Of a stretch of 64,000 nucleotides of DNA, positions 45,607 to 56,600 are shown one piece after another. This DNA is from Winogradskyella schleiferi (GTDB lineage Bacteria; Bacteroidota; Bacteroidia; Flavobacteriales; Flavobacteriaceae). The stretch covers positions 434,001-498,000 of the forward strand of contig NZ_CP053351.1 of assembly GCF_013394655.1 (NCBI RefSeq). Reading direction: 5' to 3'. The translations under genes were made by a program, and so were the position numbers. The notes beneath the pieces were generated by a model. The model ran no database searches, was not told the DNA's origin, and worked only from the letters and a program-made list of their open reading frames with translations. Position 1 is the stretch's first letter; every line of letters starts with the position of its first letter.

Positions 45607-46197
45607 ATGTATATGAAGATTTTAAAAATAATGGCATTGGCTTTAATAACCACCCTTTTCGCTTGTGGGCCAAAATTAACAACAGAAAAAATGGGTACAA
45701 CAGATTTGAGCAATTATAAAACTTTTGCGTATCTCCCTAACAGTAATTTTGACGATTTAGAGAAATTCGAAACCGATAGTAATGTAGGAATGTCGGTGAT
45801 TGAAAGTGTTAACCAAAACATGAAAAATCAAGGTTATACTATAGAACGGAACAATCCAGATTTGTTGGTTTTGCTGAGTACATCCACAGATATTGAAAAG
45901 ACGGTGGACCAAGATCCGGTTTATGCCACATATCCTCGATATTATAATAGAATGTATCCTGTAAGTCCTTACTATCAAGATTATTACTATAATAATTATT
46001 ATGGTTATTCTAAACTTGTAGGTTATGAAACGGATGTCAATAAATATAAGGAAGGCATGTTACTCTTAAGACTAGTGGACACAGATAGTAAAAATGTGGT
46101 CTGGGAAGGGAAAGCATCTAATCTTATATTTCAGCAAAATGAATCGGAGGCCATATCGGAATTTGTCGATGATATGTTTGACGAATTTCCAAAGTAA
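45607..46197 (+). CDS. DUF4136 lipoprotein
   Basis: The 196-residue protein begins with a lipoprotein signal (KILKIMALALITTLFAC; cysteine about 20). A second ATG at 45613 is equally good. The mature part, DLSNYKTFAYLPN, NQNMKNQGYTIERNNPDLLVLL and EGMLLLRLVDTDSKNVVWEGKAS, shows the conserved blocks of DUF4136, a family of envelope lipoproteins of unknown role. A tyrosine-rich stretch (YYQDYYYNNYYGYS) lies in the middle. It probably shares a transcript with the fasciclin gene 35 bases downstream. Confidence 0.85.
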   Translation: MYMKILKIMALALITTLFACGPKLTTEKMGTTDLSNYKTFAYLPNSNFDDLEKFETDSNVGMSVIESVNQNMKNQGYTIERNNPDLLVLLSTSTDIEKTVDQDPVYATYPRYYNRMYPVSPYYQDYYYNNYYGYSKLVGYETDVNKYKEGMLLLRLVDTDSKNVVWEGKASNLIFQQNESEAISEFVDDMFDEFPK

Positions 46198-46231
46198 AAA
46201 CTTAATTATTAACTATAAAGCACAAATTATT

Positions 46232-46762
46232 ATGAAAACAAATAACATTAAAAATTTATTCTTGGCAGGTGCACTAATGCTAATAAGTACTTTAGGCTTT
46301 AGTCAAGATTCAATGGCACCTCTTTCAGGTGTAGACAACACAAAAGAATACAAAACAATAGATTTAATTTATATGGATAAGGATCTCTCTATCTTTGCAA
46401 ATTTATTGACCTTATCCGGTCTGGATACTTCCTTGGCAATGACAGAAAAAGAGCATACCTTATTTGTTCCCACCAACGAAGCTTTCAAGTATATGAGTAT
46501 AAAAAGATTTGCTGAATTGACCAACCCTAAAAATAGAGCTATGTTGGTTAAATTTGTAAACAATCATTTTACAGCTTCAAAAATTCAAAGTTACCAGCTC
46601 ACAGAATTCAAAATATTGGATTTAGATAATAACAATCGGATTCAAATTTCTGAATATGGTAATTCTGTATTTATTGGTGGTGCGAAAGTTATCGCTTCAG
46701 ATATTGAAACAGCAAATGGTTTAGTACATGTAGTGAACGATGTGGTTAGCGTTACTAAATAA
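46232..46762 (+). CDS. Exported fasciclin-domain protein
   Basis: The ATG at 46232 gives a 176-residue protein with a signal peptide (MKTNNIKNLFLAGALM...LGFSQ) and one fasciclin (FAS1) domain: LSIFANLLTLSGLDTSL, HTLFVPTNEAFKYM, a NHF block and ANGLVHVVNDVV. Such domains mediate adhesion or matrix binding. The frame is open upstream to 46094, but that part overlaps the DUF4136 gene and lacks a signal, so the later ATG is right. A strong terminator follows. Confidence 0.9.
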   Translation: MKTNNIKNLFLAGALMLISTLGFSQDSMAPLSGVDNTKEYKTIDLIYMDKDLSIFANLLTLSGLDTSLAMTEKEHTLFVPTNEAFKYMSIKRFAELTNPKNRAMLVKFVNNHFTASKIQSYQLTEFKILDLDNNNRIQISEYGNSVFIGGAKVIASDIETANGLVHVVNDVVSVTK

Positions 46763-46783
46763 TCGAAATTTTAAACTATTATT

Positions 46784-46827
46784 AAAGCAATCGTCTTAGA
46801 TTAGAAATCTGGGACGATTGCTTTTTT
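46784..46827 (+). terminator. Terminator after the fasciclin gene
   Basis: AAAGCAATCGTC (46784-46795) pairs perfectly with GACGATTGCTTT (46813-46824) around a 17-base loop, followed by TTT. Confidence 0.88.
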
Positions 46828-46929
46828 AAACTAACTCTCTTATAATTCTTCAGTTAAAAATGATCATTGGAATTTTCTAAATTATAATGAAAATAACGAT
46901 TAAATCGATCAAGCTCTTTAACATATTGA

Positions 46930-47130
46930 ATTTCTGGTCAGTCTCTAAAAACAATTTGTCTTTGGTTTTAAATACTATACATATAAGTCCTTTTAAATAA
47001 TTGTTGGATATAATCAACAGAGTTGAAAAAAATATTGAGAATACCTTTATGAATATAGTATAGAAGTCTGCAATCAAAGAAATAAAAATGTTATGTTTTA
47101 AAGCTGAATATTAAGTTTCTTAAAGATTAA
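46930..47130 (+). pseudogene. Heavily decayed second queG remnant next to maeB
   Basis: Islands of identity to the queG 3' end appear in the right order: TTTCTGGTCAG (46931-46941), AATTGTTGGATAT (46999-47011), ATACCTTTA (47041-47049), AGAAGTCTGCAATCAAAG (47062-47079), and a final AAT-ATT-AAG-TTT-CTT-AAA-GAT-TAA (47107-47130) coding NIKFLKD-stop, against NIKFVKD-stop in QueG. Frames are broken by several indels, so it cannot code. It is much older or faster decaying than the 45353 remnant. Boundaries are approximate and only the last 130 bases are convincing by eye. Confidence 0.7.
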
Positions 47131-47148
47131 ATTATAATTCTTTCATTG

Positions 47149-47156
47149 TATCTTTG
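47149..47156 (+). promoter_or_regulatory. -7 element of maeB
   Basis: TATCTTTG matches TAnnTTTG, 20 bases before the maeB ATG, and predicts a very short leader. The -33 is not clear. Confidence 0.5.
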
Positions 47157-47176
47157 GGTCTTATTCCATTCCAATT

Positions 47177-49459
47177 ATGAGCAAACAAAGCAAACGAATA
47201 GAAGCCTTAGTGTATCACGCCAAGCCTACACCAGGTAAAATAAAAGTGGTTCCTACTAAAAAGTACGCATCTCAGCGAGACTTATCTTTGGCTTATTCTC
47301 CTGGTGTAGCAGAACCTTGTTTAGAAATAGCTAAAGACGTCAATAACGTTTATAAGTACACAGCTAAAGGAAATCTAGTAGCCGTAATATCCAACGGTAC
47401 AGCTGTTTTAGGTTTAGGAAATATTGGGCCAGAAGCTTCAAAGCCTGTTATGGAAGGTAAAGGTTTGCTTTTTAAAATCTTTGCAGATATCGATGTTTTT
47501 GATATTGAAGTCAATACGGAAGATGTAGATGCTTTTATTGAAACGGTAAAGAATATCGCACCAACGTTTGGTGGTATAAATCTTGAAGATATCAAAGCGC
47601 CTGAAGCCTTTGAAATTGAACGTCGATTAAAGGAAGAATTAGATATTCCTGTAATGCATGATGATCAGCATGGCACAGCTATTATTTCGGCAGCGGCATT
47701 GTTAAATGCTTTGGAACTTGCTAATAAAAAAATTGAAGAAGTGAGTATTGTGGTTAGTGGAGCAGGTGCTGCCGCAATTTCATGTACACGTTTGTATCAA
47801 GCTTTTGGTGCTAAACGTGAAAATATTGTAATGCTAGATAGTAAAGGTGTTATTAGAAACGACAGAGAGAATTTAAGCGCGGAAAAAGCCGAATTCGCTA
47901 CGCACCATAAAATAGATACACTTGATGAAGCTATGACAAATGCAGATGTCTTCATTGGCTTATCTATGGCAGATATTGTCTCGCCTGAGATGCTGAAATC
48001 CATGGCTGTCAATCCAATTGTCTTCGCTATGGCCAATCCAAATCCTGAGATCAATTACCAACTTGCAATAGATACAAGGGACGATATTATTATGGCAACA
48101 GGTCGCAGCGACCATCCTAATCAAGTAAATAATGTGCTTGGATTTCCTTTTATTTTTAGAGGTGCATTAGACGTTCGAGCTACAAAGATTAATGAAGCCA
48201 TGAAAATGGCAGCTGTTAAGGCTTTGTCTAATTTAGCAAAGGAATCAGTACCAGAACAAGTAAACATTGCCTATTCCGAAACGAGACTTACATTCGGAAA
48301 GGATTATATAATTCCTAAACCTTTTGACCCAAGATTAATAGCAGAAGTTCCTCCTGCTGTAGCGAAAGCTGCTATGGAAAGTGGTGTTGCCAAAGAACCG
48401 ATAGAAGATTGGGACCGTTATAGAAACACCTTATTGGAACGCTTAGGTTCAGATAATAAGTTAGTTAGGCTATTATTGGGCAGAGCAAAAACAAATCCAA
48501 AACGTGTGGTTTTTGCCGAAGCCGATCAACTCGATGTTCTAAAAGCCGCTCAAATCGCTTATGATGAAGGTATCGCACTTCCAATTTTGTTAGGACGTAA
48601 AGAAACTATCAATGCATTAATGGAAGAAATTGAATTTGATGCCGATGTACCTATCATCGACCCTAAATCCGATGAAGAAACTGAACGAAAAAATCGCTAT
48701 GCAAAAGCGTATTGGGAAAAACGCAAACGTCAAGGTGTAACGATATACTCGGCCGAAAAAGTAATGCGCGAACGTAACTATTTTGCAGCCATGATGGTGA
48801 ATGTTGGTGATGCAGATACACTAATTACAGGTTATTCCCGTAACTATCCTTCGGTAGTAAGACCTATGTTAGAATTAATTGGAATGGCAGATGGTGTGAC
48901 AAGAGTGGCGGCAACCAACTTAATGATGACGCAACGAGGCCCGATGTTTTTGAGTGACACTTCAATAAATATTGATCCATCAGCAAAAGATTTAGCTAAA
49001 ATTGCTCGAATGACGTCAAGGGTAACCAAAATGTTTGGGATAGAACCAATAACAGCAATGATTTCTTACTCCAACTTTGGATCATCTGAAAATCCACGAG
49101 CTGAAAAAGTAAGGGAGGCAGTAGCTTACTTGCATAAAGCTTATCCTGAAATGGTGGTGGATGGCGAATTGCAAACCGATTTTGCTTTAAACCCGAAAAT
49201 GCTTCAAGATATTTTTCCATTTTCTAAATTGGCTGGTCGTAAAGTGAACACCCTCATTTTTCCAAATTTAGATGCTGCAAATATTACTTATAAATTGCTG
49301 AAAGAACTCAATAAAGCGGAATCTATTGGACCAATTCTGATGGGAATGCGTAAACCGGTTCACATATTACAATTGGGCGCCAGTGTAGATGAAATTGTAA
49401 ACATGACTGCAATAGCTGTTGTTGATGCTCAAGAACGAGATAAGAGTAAGGTGAAGTAG
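47177..49459 (+). CDS. maeB: NADP-dependent malic enzyme with C-terminal phosphotransacetylase-like domain
   Basis: This enzyme oxidatively decarboxylates malate to pyruvate and makes NADPH. The 760 residues comprise the malic enzyme part (about 1-420; SLAYSPGVAEPC, VMHDDQHGTAII, VSGAGAAAISC) and a phosphotransacetylase-like domain (about 425-760; RVVFAEADQLDVLKAAQIA, MLELIGMADGVTRVAATNL), which in this family is regulatory rather than catalytic. Length is standard for the fused form. The stop codon lies in the first unit of a 14-base tandem repeat. Just upstream lies a decayed queG tail, suggesting that queG was the original neighbour. Confidence 0.95.
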   Translation: MSKQSKRIEALVYHAKPTPGKIKVVPTKKYASQRDLSLAYSPGVAEPCLEIAKDVNNVYKYTAKGNLVAVISNGTAVLGLGNIGPEASKPVMEGKGLLFKIFADIDVFDIEVNTEDVDAFIETVKNIAPTFGGINLEDIKAPEAFEIERRLKEELDIPVMHDDQHGTAIISAAALLNALELANKKIEEVSIVVSGAGAAAISCTRLYQAFGAKRENIVMLDSKGVIRNDRENLSAEKAEFATHHKIDTLDEAMTNADVFIGLSMADIVSPEMLKSMAVNPIVFAMANPNPEINYQLAIDTRDDIIMATGRSDHPNQVNNVLGFPFIFRGALDVRATKINEAMKMAAVKALSNLAKESVPEQVNIAYSETRLTFGKDYIIPKPFDPRLIAEVPPAVAKAAMESGVAKEPIEDWDRYRNTLLERLGSDNKLVRLLLGRAKTNPKRVVFAEADQLDVLKAAQIAYDEGIALPILLGRKETINALMEEIEFDADVPIIDPKSDEETERKNRYAKAYWEKRKRQGVTIYSAEKVMRERNYFAAMMVNVGDADTLITGYSRNYPSVVRPMLELIGMADGVTRVAATNLMMTQRGPMFLSDTSINIDPSAKDLAKIARMTSRVTKMFGIEPITAMISYSNFGSSENPRAEKVREAVAYLHKAYPEMVVDGELQTDFALNPKMLQDIFPFSKLAGRKVNTLIFPNLDAANITYKLLKELNKAESIGPILMGMRKPVHILQLGASVDEIVNMTAIAVVDAQERDKSKVK

Positions 49460-49495
49460 GAAGTGTAAAGTAGGAAGTGTAAAGTAATAAGTGTA
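49454..49495. repeat. 14-bp tandem repeat overlapping the maeB stop
   Basis: AAGTAGGAAGTGTA occurs twice exactly, then once as AAGTAATAAGTGTA, and then decays (AAGTGCTTAGTAGG). The first unit includes the maeB TAG. Confidence 0.8.
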
Positions 49496-49795
49496 AAGTG
49501 CTTAGTAGGCATCGTTCAGTTGGCAGTGGTTAGTATTCAGTAAAATAATAAAGTCATAAAATATATTCTTCATTACTTACTGCATTAGCCAAATGCTGTA
49601 GTGTCCATAAGTTTTTTGAGCTTCTTACTTTAACACAACATTCATAGCTTCAGTACGCGGCATGCGCAATCAACTATTCCATCATTCAATATTTCAGATT
49701 TTATAGTATCATTACCCTTATTTTTCCTCAGCGATTCTCTGAGAAACCTCTGTGTAGCTCTCTATAATTTTTATTTGAAAGCATCCGTGTGAATC

Positions 49796-49816
49796 CCAGT
49801 CTACCGACAGGCAGGC
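49796..49816. repeat. REP-like element of a second type
   Basis: CAGTCTACCGACAGGCAGGC has the short inverted arms of a REP-like element and is unlike the TTCCTGCG family. It appears to interrupt a flanking phrase (GTGTGAATC...CGTGAAATTTGTG), as if inserted. I recall similar elements from other Flavobacteriaceae spacers. Confidence 0.5.
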
Positions 49817-50003
49817 GTGAAATTTGTGTTAGTTCTCCATTTTGATTAGTGCCAATTAGTCAAATTAGGTCTTTACTTTTCAGCAACATCAAAAAACACC
49901 CTCAAATGCCCTAAAATTCCTCCCAATTTATCCCCTAAAAAGACTAAACTCAAATTCCTTTGTATAACAATATCTTCAAGCTATGTAATGAAAATAATTT
50001 TAT

Positions 50004-50011
50004 TACATTTG
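50004..50011 (+). promoter_or_regulatory. -7 element of ruvA-sprA
   Basis: TACATTTG matches TAnnTTTG, 22 bases before the ruvA ATG. No exact -33 TTTG is at the usual distance. Confidence 0.5.
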
Positions 50012-50033
50012 GATTTTTAACTTTTCGTTATAA

Positions 50034-50615
50034 ATGATTACACATATAGAGGGCAAACTTGTTGAAAAAAATCCGACTGACGTTGTTATAGATTGCAATG
50101 GAGTCGGCTATTTTATTAATATCTCACTGCATACATTTTCTCAAATTCCAGATAAAGAACATTTAAGACTATACACCTATCTTCAGGTACGTGAAGATTC
50201 GCAAAGTCTTTATGGTTTTTCTACTAAAACTGAACGTGAGATTTTTAAATTATTGATTTCAGTTAGTGGTATCGGAGCCAATATAGCAAGGACAATGTTA
50301 TCCTCCTTAACACCTGACCAAGTAAAAGAAGGTATTGCAGGTGAAGATGTAGCTTTGATTCAGAGCGTAAAAGGGATTGGAGCAAAGACAGCGCAACGCG
50401 TTATCATCGATTTGAAGGATAAAGTGTTAAAAGTATATGGTATAGACGAACTTTCTTTAATACCAAACAATACGCACAAAGATGAAGCGTTATCAGCTTT
50501 AGATGTTTTAGGATTTAATAAAAAACAATCCGATAAAGTGGTCGATAGAATTTTAAAAGCCCAACCGGAAGCCCAAGTAGAGCAAATTATTAAAGAAGCT
50601 CTAAAAAACTTATAA
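50034..50615 (+). CDS. ruvA: Holliday junction DNA helicase subunit RuvA
   Basis: RuvA binds four-way junctions and loads RuvB. The 193 residues show the N-terminal OB domain (MITHIEGKLVEKNPTDVVID..GVGYFINIS), two helix-hairpin-helix motifs (LISVSGIGANIARTML; IQSVKGIGAKTAQRVIIDLK) and the C-terminal domain III that contacts RuvB (EALSALDVLGFNKKQSDKVV). The stop codon shares one base with the sprA ATG (TAATG), so translation of the two is likely coupled. Confidence 0.97.
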   Translation: MITHIEGKLVEKNPTDVVIDCNGVGYFINISLHTFSQIPDKEHLRLYTYLQVREDSQSLYGFSTKTEREIFKLLISVSGIGANIARTMLSSLTPDQVKEGIAGEDVALIQSVKGIGAKTAQRVIIDLKDKVLKVYGIDELSLIPNNTHKDEALSALDVLGFNKKQSDKVVDRILKAQPEAQVEQIIKEALKNL

Positions 50616-53600
50616 TGCAATTGAATACAACTCTACATAGTCAACCCTACGCCTTTAGATTTTATTTCATATTAGCTTTTTTGATGCTAATAAATGCTTC
50701 GGTTTTAGCTCAAGAAACGGAAACAGAACAAGATTCAACGAAAACTACGTTTGCTTTTGGTAAACTAAATATGCCGAACCCAAACAGCATTGTTTCAAAA
50801 TACACCTATGATCCTATTTTAGATCGATATGTTTACACCGAAACAATAGGGTCATTTAATATCAATTATCCCTTAATTCTTACACCAGATGAATTTCAAA
50901 AACTGGTACTTCAAGAAAAGCTAAAAGCCTATTACAAAAGAATGGCAGATGCCCAAGCCGGACAAAAAGACGGTTCGGAAGAAGATCAGAAAAATCTATT
51001 GCCTGAATTCTATGTGAATTCAGGTTTATTTGAGACCATTTTTGGCGGAAATACTATTAATGTCATACCACAAGGTTCGGTTGAAGTCGATTTAGGGGTT
51101 CTATTTACAAAACAAGACAATCCAGCATTTTCGCCAAGAAACAGAACAAATTTTACTTTCGATTTTGATACAAGAATTAGTTTAAGCTTATTGGGAAAAG
51201 TTGGGACGAGACTTCAAGTTACCGCAAACTATGATACGGAAGCCACGTTCGATTTTCAACAAGTCGTAAAATTAGAATACACACCAACCGAGGATGATAT
51301 TATTAGAAAGATTGAAGTCGGTAACGTTAATATGCCATTGAACAGTTCTTTAATTACAGGTGCTCAAAGTCTGTTTGGTGTCAAAACTGAATTGCAATTT
51401 GGTAAAACTAGAGTGACAGCGGTATTTTCTGAACAACAATCACAGTCAAAATCTGTAGTCGCAGAAGGTGGAGGTACAGTTGAGGAATTCGAGTTTTTTG
51501 CAAGAGACTATGATGAAAACAGACACTTTTTCTTAGCGCAGTATTTTAGGGAGACTTATGACGAGGCTTTGAAACAGTACCCGTTTATAAATAACCAAGG
51601 GCTTCAAATTACGCGGGCTGAAGTTTGGGTAACCAACAGAAATAACCAAACCCAAAATGTAAGAAATATTGTGGCGTTTCAGGATTTGGGAGAATCTACT
51701 GTTGAAAATATTGGGCTTGATGCTTACCCAGCAAATTTTGTGCTTAATCCGGGAGCAAGACCTAGCAATAAAAATAATGCGTTTGATCCTACTAATATTG
51801 GAGGAGCGGGTTCTTTTTTAACAGAAGCTGTTAGAAACATCACTAATGTAGAAAGTGGTGTAAATACGGTTAATGTAAATGAAGGTTTTGATTATGGTAA
51901 ATTAGAATCTGCAAGAAAATTAAATGAAGGTCAGGAGTATATTCTAAATACAGAATTAGGCTATATCTCATTAAATCAACGGTTACAAAATGATGAGGTT
52001 TTGGCAGTTGCCTTTCAATATACTATTGGTGGACAGGTATTTCAAGTTGGGGAATTCGCTAATGATGGTGTAGATGCCACAGTTGTTGATGACAATGCTA
52101 CAACTGGCAATCAAGAGGTTAGTAACCAAAGTTTAGTCTTAAAAATGTTGAAAAGTGCCGTAACTTCCGTAACTGAGCCTGTTTGGAAACTGATGATGAA
52201 AAACATCTACGATACTGGTGCATTTCAGCTCAGTCGAGAAGATTTTAGATTAAATATCTTTTATACGGAAGCCTCGCCTTTAAATTATATAAATCCTGTT
52301 GAGGGAACAACATTTCCTCCATTTGATAATAATACGCCATTAACAAATGATGACACTGCCATAAACGAAACGCCATTAATAAGGCTTTTTCATTTAGACC
52401 GTTTAAATTTTAATAATGATCCACAAGAACGAGGCGATGGCTTTTTTGATTATGTCGAAGGGATTACAGTATTGTCTCAGAACGGTAAAATAATTTTTAC
52501 CAAAACTCAGCCATTTGGAGACTATTTATTTGAGGTTTTAGATGATCCACTTAACCCTGGGAATTACGCGGCAGATATCTATGAAAATCCAAACCAGGAA
52601 AAATATGTTTACGATTTACTTTATAAATCCACTAAAACGCAAGCTTTAGATGAAGCTGAAAAGAACAAGTTCCAAATAAAAGGACGTTACAAAAGTAGTG
52701 GAGGCGATGGCGGTATTCCTATTGGCGCCTTTAATGTACCGCGTGGTTCCGTTGTAGTCACAGCTGGTGGACGAACGCTCGTAGAAGGTGTGGATTATAC
52801 CGTAAATTATCAATTGGGACGTGTAGAAATATTGGACGAAGCTTTAAAGGCCTCAAACACACCAATTAATGTGTCGGTAGAAAACAATGCTGTTTTTGGG
52901 CAGCAAACCAAGCGGTTTACAGGAATTAATGTAGAACATCAATTCAATGAGAATTTTGTAATAGGTGGAACGGTATTAAATCTAAATGAACGACCAATTA
53001 CACAGAAAGCAAATTTTAATTCAGAACCTATTAACAATACTATTTTAGGTTTTAATGGAAACTACTCGACGGAAGTTCCTTTCCTAACACGAATGGTAAA
53101 TAAACTTCCAAACATAGATACAGATGTACCTTCTAACTTGTCTTTAAGAGGTGAGTTTGCCTATTTATTGCCAGGCGCTTCGAAAGGTGCGAATTTTAAT
53201 GGCGAGGCAACGGCTTATATTGATGATTTTGAAGGTACACAAGGTGCCATTGATTTATTGAGTCCATTATCTTGGACGCTATCAAGTAGGCCACTTACGG
53301 TTAATGGAGTGAGTGAAAATGATCCGATTAATGACAAAAGAATTGAAAATGGTTTCGGAAGAGCACTATTAAACTGGTACACTATAGATCCCATTTTTTA
53401 TAGCAACCAGCGACCTGGTGGTATTACAGACGATGATATTTCAAATTTATACACACGACGTATTTTTATTGATGAAATTTTTAATCAAGATATCGTACAA
53501 GGACAAACTTCGGTGATCAATACTTTAGATTTAGCTTATTACCCTACAGAGCGTGGACCGTATAACTTTGATCCAACGGCAACTAATAACGTGCTAAATA

Positions 53601-56600
53601 ATCCTAGTAATAGTTGGGCTGGAATTACAAGACAAATTACTTCAACGGATTTTGAACAAGCCAATGTTGAGTATATAGAGTTTTGGGTTCAGGATCCATT
53701 TTTAGATAATCCTGCTAGTTCAGGAGGTAAATTATTTATAAATCTTGGAAATATTTCAGAAGATGTTTTAAAGGATGGCAAAAAACAATACGAAAATGGT
53801 TTACCAGAAGATGGCGATGTTTCTGCATTAGCTAGAACGGACTTTGGTGGAGTTGTACCACAGAATCAATCACTTATTTACACGTTTGCCACTACAGGAG
53901 AAGAAAGGGCCAATCAAGATGTAGGTTTTGATGGATTTGATGATGCAGAAGAATTAGTAGAGTTTGGAAATTTTGGTGAAGATCCATCAAATGATAATTA
54001 TACGTATTATTTAAACACAGAAGGCAATATTTTTGAGCGCTACAAAAAATATAATGGTACGGAAGGCAACACTCCAGACACCTTTACAGATACCAACAGA
54101 GGTTCTACCACGCAACCAGATGTAGAAGATATCAATCGGGATAATACCATGAACACTATTGATAGTTATTTTGAGTATGAAATTGATGTAAATCCGAATG
54201 TACTTAATATAAACAATCCAATTATTAATGATGTGCAACCTAGAACGGTTACTTTACCTAATGGGAATCAAAGAGATGTGACATGGTATCAATTTAGAAT
54301 ACCAATAAATGAAGAAACGAGACGGATTGGTGGGATTTCAGATATACGTTCGGTTCGTTTTGCGCGTTTATATGTGTCCGATTTTACAGAGAGTACCGTT
54401 TTACGTTTTGCCACATTAGATTTAGTACGTAGCGATTGGAGACGTTATACCTTGGATTTAGATAATAATGATAGCAATAATAGTACTAACGCAGAATTTA
54501 ATGTTGGTGTTGTTAACGTACAGGATAATCCAGGTTATGAGACGCCTCCAGGTGTAGTGCAAGAGCAATTAAATAATAACAATAGTATTATAAGGCAGAA
54601 CGAACAATCCTTAGTGCTGCAAGCTTGTGAATTAGAACCAACAGACTCTCGAGGTGTTTTTAAAAATATCAATGTAGATATGCGTCAATATAAAAAACTA
54701 CGTATGTTTATACATGCCGAACCACAAGAAGGTGCTCAGCTAGCGGATAATGAAATGATAGGTTTTATAAGGATGGGTAATGATTTTACCCAGAATTATT
54801 ACCAGGTAGAAGTGCCTTTAAAAGTATCGAGTAATACTGGACTAGCTGCATCTGCTGAAGACGTTTGGCCAGATGAGAATGAAATAAATATTCCATTGGA
54901 GTTTTTGCAAAAAATTAAAGCACTAGGGATTTCTGACATGACTTTAAGCGATGAAAACCCTACATTTTATAACGTAGTAGATGGCGCACTTGATGAGGAT
55001 GGATTTACAAATCCAGATGAAACGCCTTATGATACTGCATCAGATGCCAAACAACAACGTATCGCCATAAAAGGTAATCCAAATTTTGGGGATATTAGAG
55101 TGTTAATGATTGGCGTGAAAAATGGAAATCTAGCGATGACGCAACAAAATGTTTGCGGCGAAGTTTGGTTCAATGAATTACGTATGTCTGACATGGAGAA
55201 TGAAGGTGGCTGGGCAACTGTAGTGAGTATGGATACCCAAATTGCCGATTTTGCCAATATCAGTGCTACCGGAAGACGAAGCACTATTGGTTTTGGTAGT
55301 CTGGACCAAGGACCAAATGAACGCAGTCTAGAGGATGTAAAACAATACGACGTAGTTACCAATGTGCAATTGGGACAGCTATTACCTAAAAAATGGGGCA
55401 TTCAAATTCCTTTTAATTATGCACGAAGTGAAGAGTTAATAACTCCTAAATTTGATCAATTTTATAATGACCTTACTTTAGAATCGCGAATAGATGCTGC
55501 AGATACAAGCGAAGAAGAGGATCGCATTAAAGAACAATCTGAAGACTACACTAAGCGCCAAAGCATTAATTTTATTGGTGTAAGAAAACAAAAAACGGGA
55601 GATTCTAAAAAGCACTTTTACGATGTTGAAAATTTAACGGTCAACTACTCCTATAATAAAGTAGAGCATCGTGATTTTGAAATTGAAAACGCCTTAGATG
55701 AAACCGTAAGGGCAGGTGTCAATTATAATTACGCCTTTGAGCCCGTAAAAATTGAGCCGTTTAAAAAGAATGACTCCTTATTTACAGGTAAATATTGGAA
55801 GATCTTAAAGGATTTCAACCTTAATTTATTACCATCAAGTTTTTCAATTAACACGGATATCAACAGACAGTTCAGCAAACAGAAATTTAGGGAAGTAGAA
55901 TTAGGAGGTGGTAATATTGGTATAGAAGAATTATTCCGAAGAAATTATACCTTCGATTTTCAATATGCTATCAATTATAACATTACAGATGCTTTGAGTT
56001 TAAACTTCACGGCGGCCAACACTAATATAGTTCGTAATTATTTTATTGACGATCGTATTGGAGGACTTCAAAACCCTGAGCTCGATGTTTGGGATGGTTT
56101 TTTCGATTTTGGAGATCCAAATTTCCAAACACAGCAGCTGCAATTGAATTATGAGTTACCGTTGTATAAAATTCCAGTCTTAAGCTTCTTAAAAGCAACC
56201 TATGCGTACAATGGTACATTTCAATGGCAAAAAGGATCGGATTTAAATACGAATTTAGAAATTGTAAATACTGATACAGGGATTCCTGAGTATTTTAATT
56301 TAGGAAATTCCATTCAAAATTCTAATACACACAATATCAATTCTACTCTTAACATGGAAACCTTATATAAAACCTTAGGTTTAGTTAAAAAAGGGAAACA
56401 AAATGTTAGAGGTCGTGGAAGAGATAGAGGAGCCATTCGTTCTGCAAAACCAGCTAGAACTGATGATAATAAGGATGAAGAAGCTAAAGACCCAAATAAA
56501 TTAAGTGTAGGCAAAAAGGCTTACAATACGGTAATTGATATAGTCACAATGGTAAAACGTGTTCAGTTGGGCTATAGTGAAAACAATGGAACGTTTCTTC

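Larger units (their letters stand above)
49460..50033. other. Repeat-bearing spacer between maeB and ruvA
   Basis: This 574-base spacer has no supportable gene. It holds the end of the tandem repeat, a stretch of CTCTGAGAAACCTCTGTGTAG type that recurs in Bacteroidota spacers (from memory), the REP-like element 49796-49816, and the ruvA promoter near its end. No clear terminator for maeB was found. Confidence 0.6.

Noticed and set aside
46094-46231. Longer start for the fasciclin gene
   Set aside because: The extension overlaps the DUF4136 gene in another frame, and only the ATG at 46232 gives a signal peptide.
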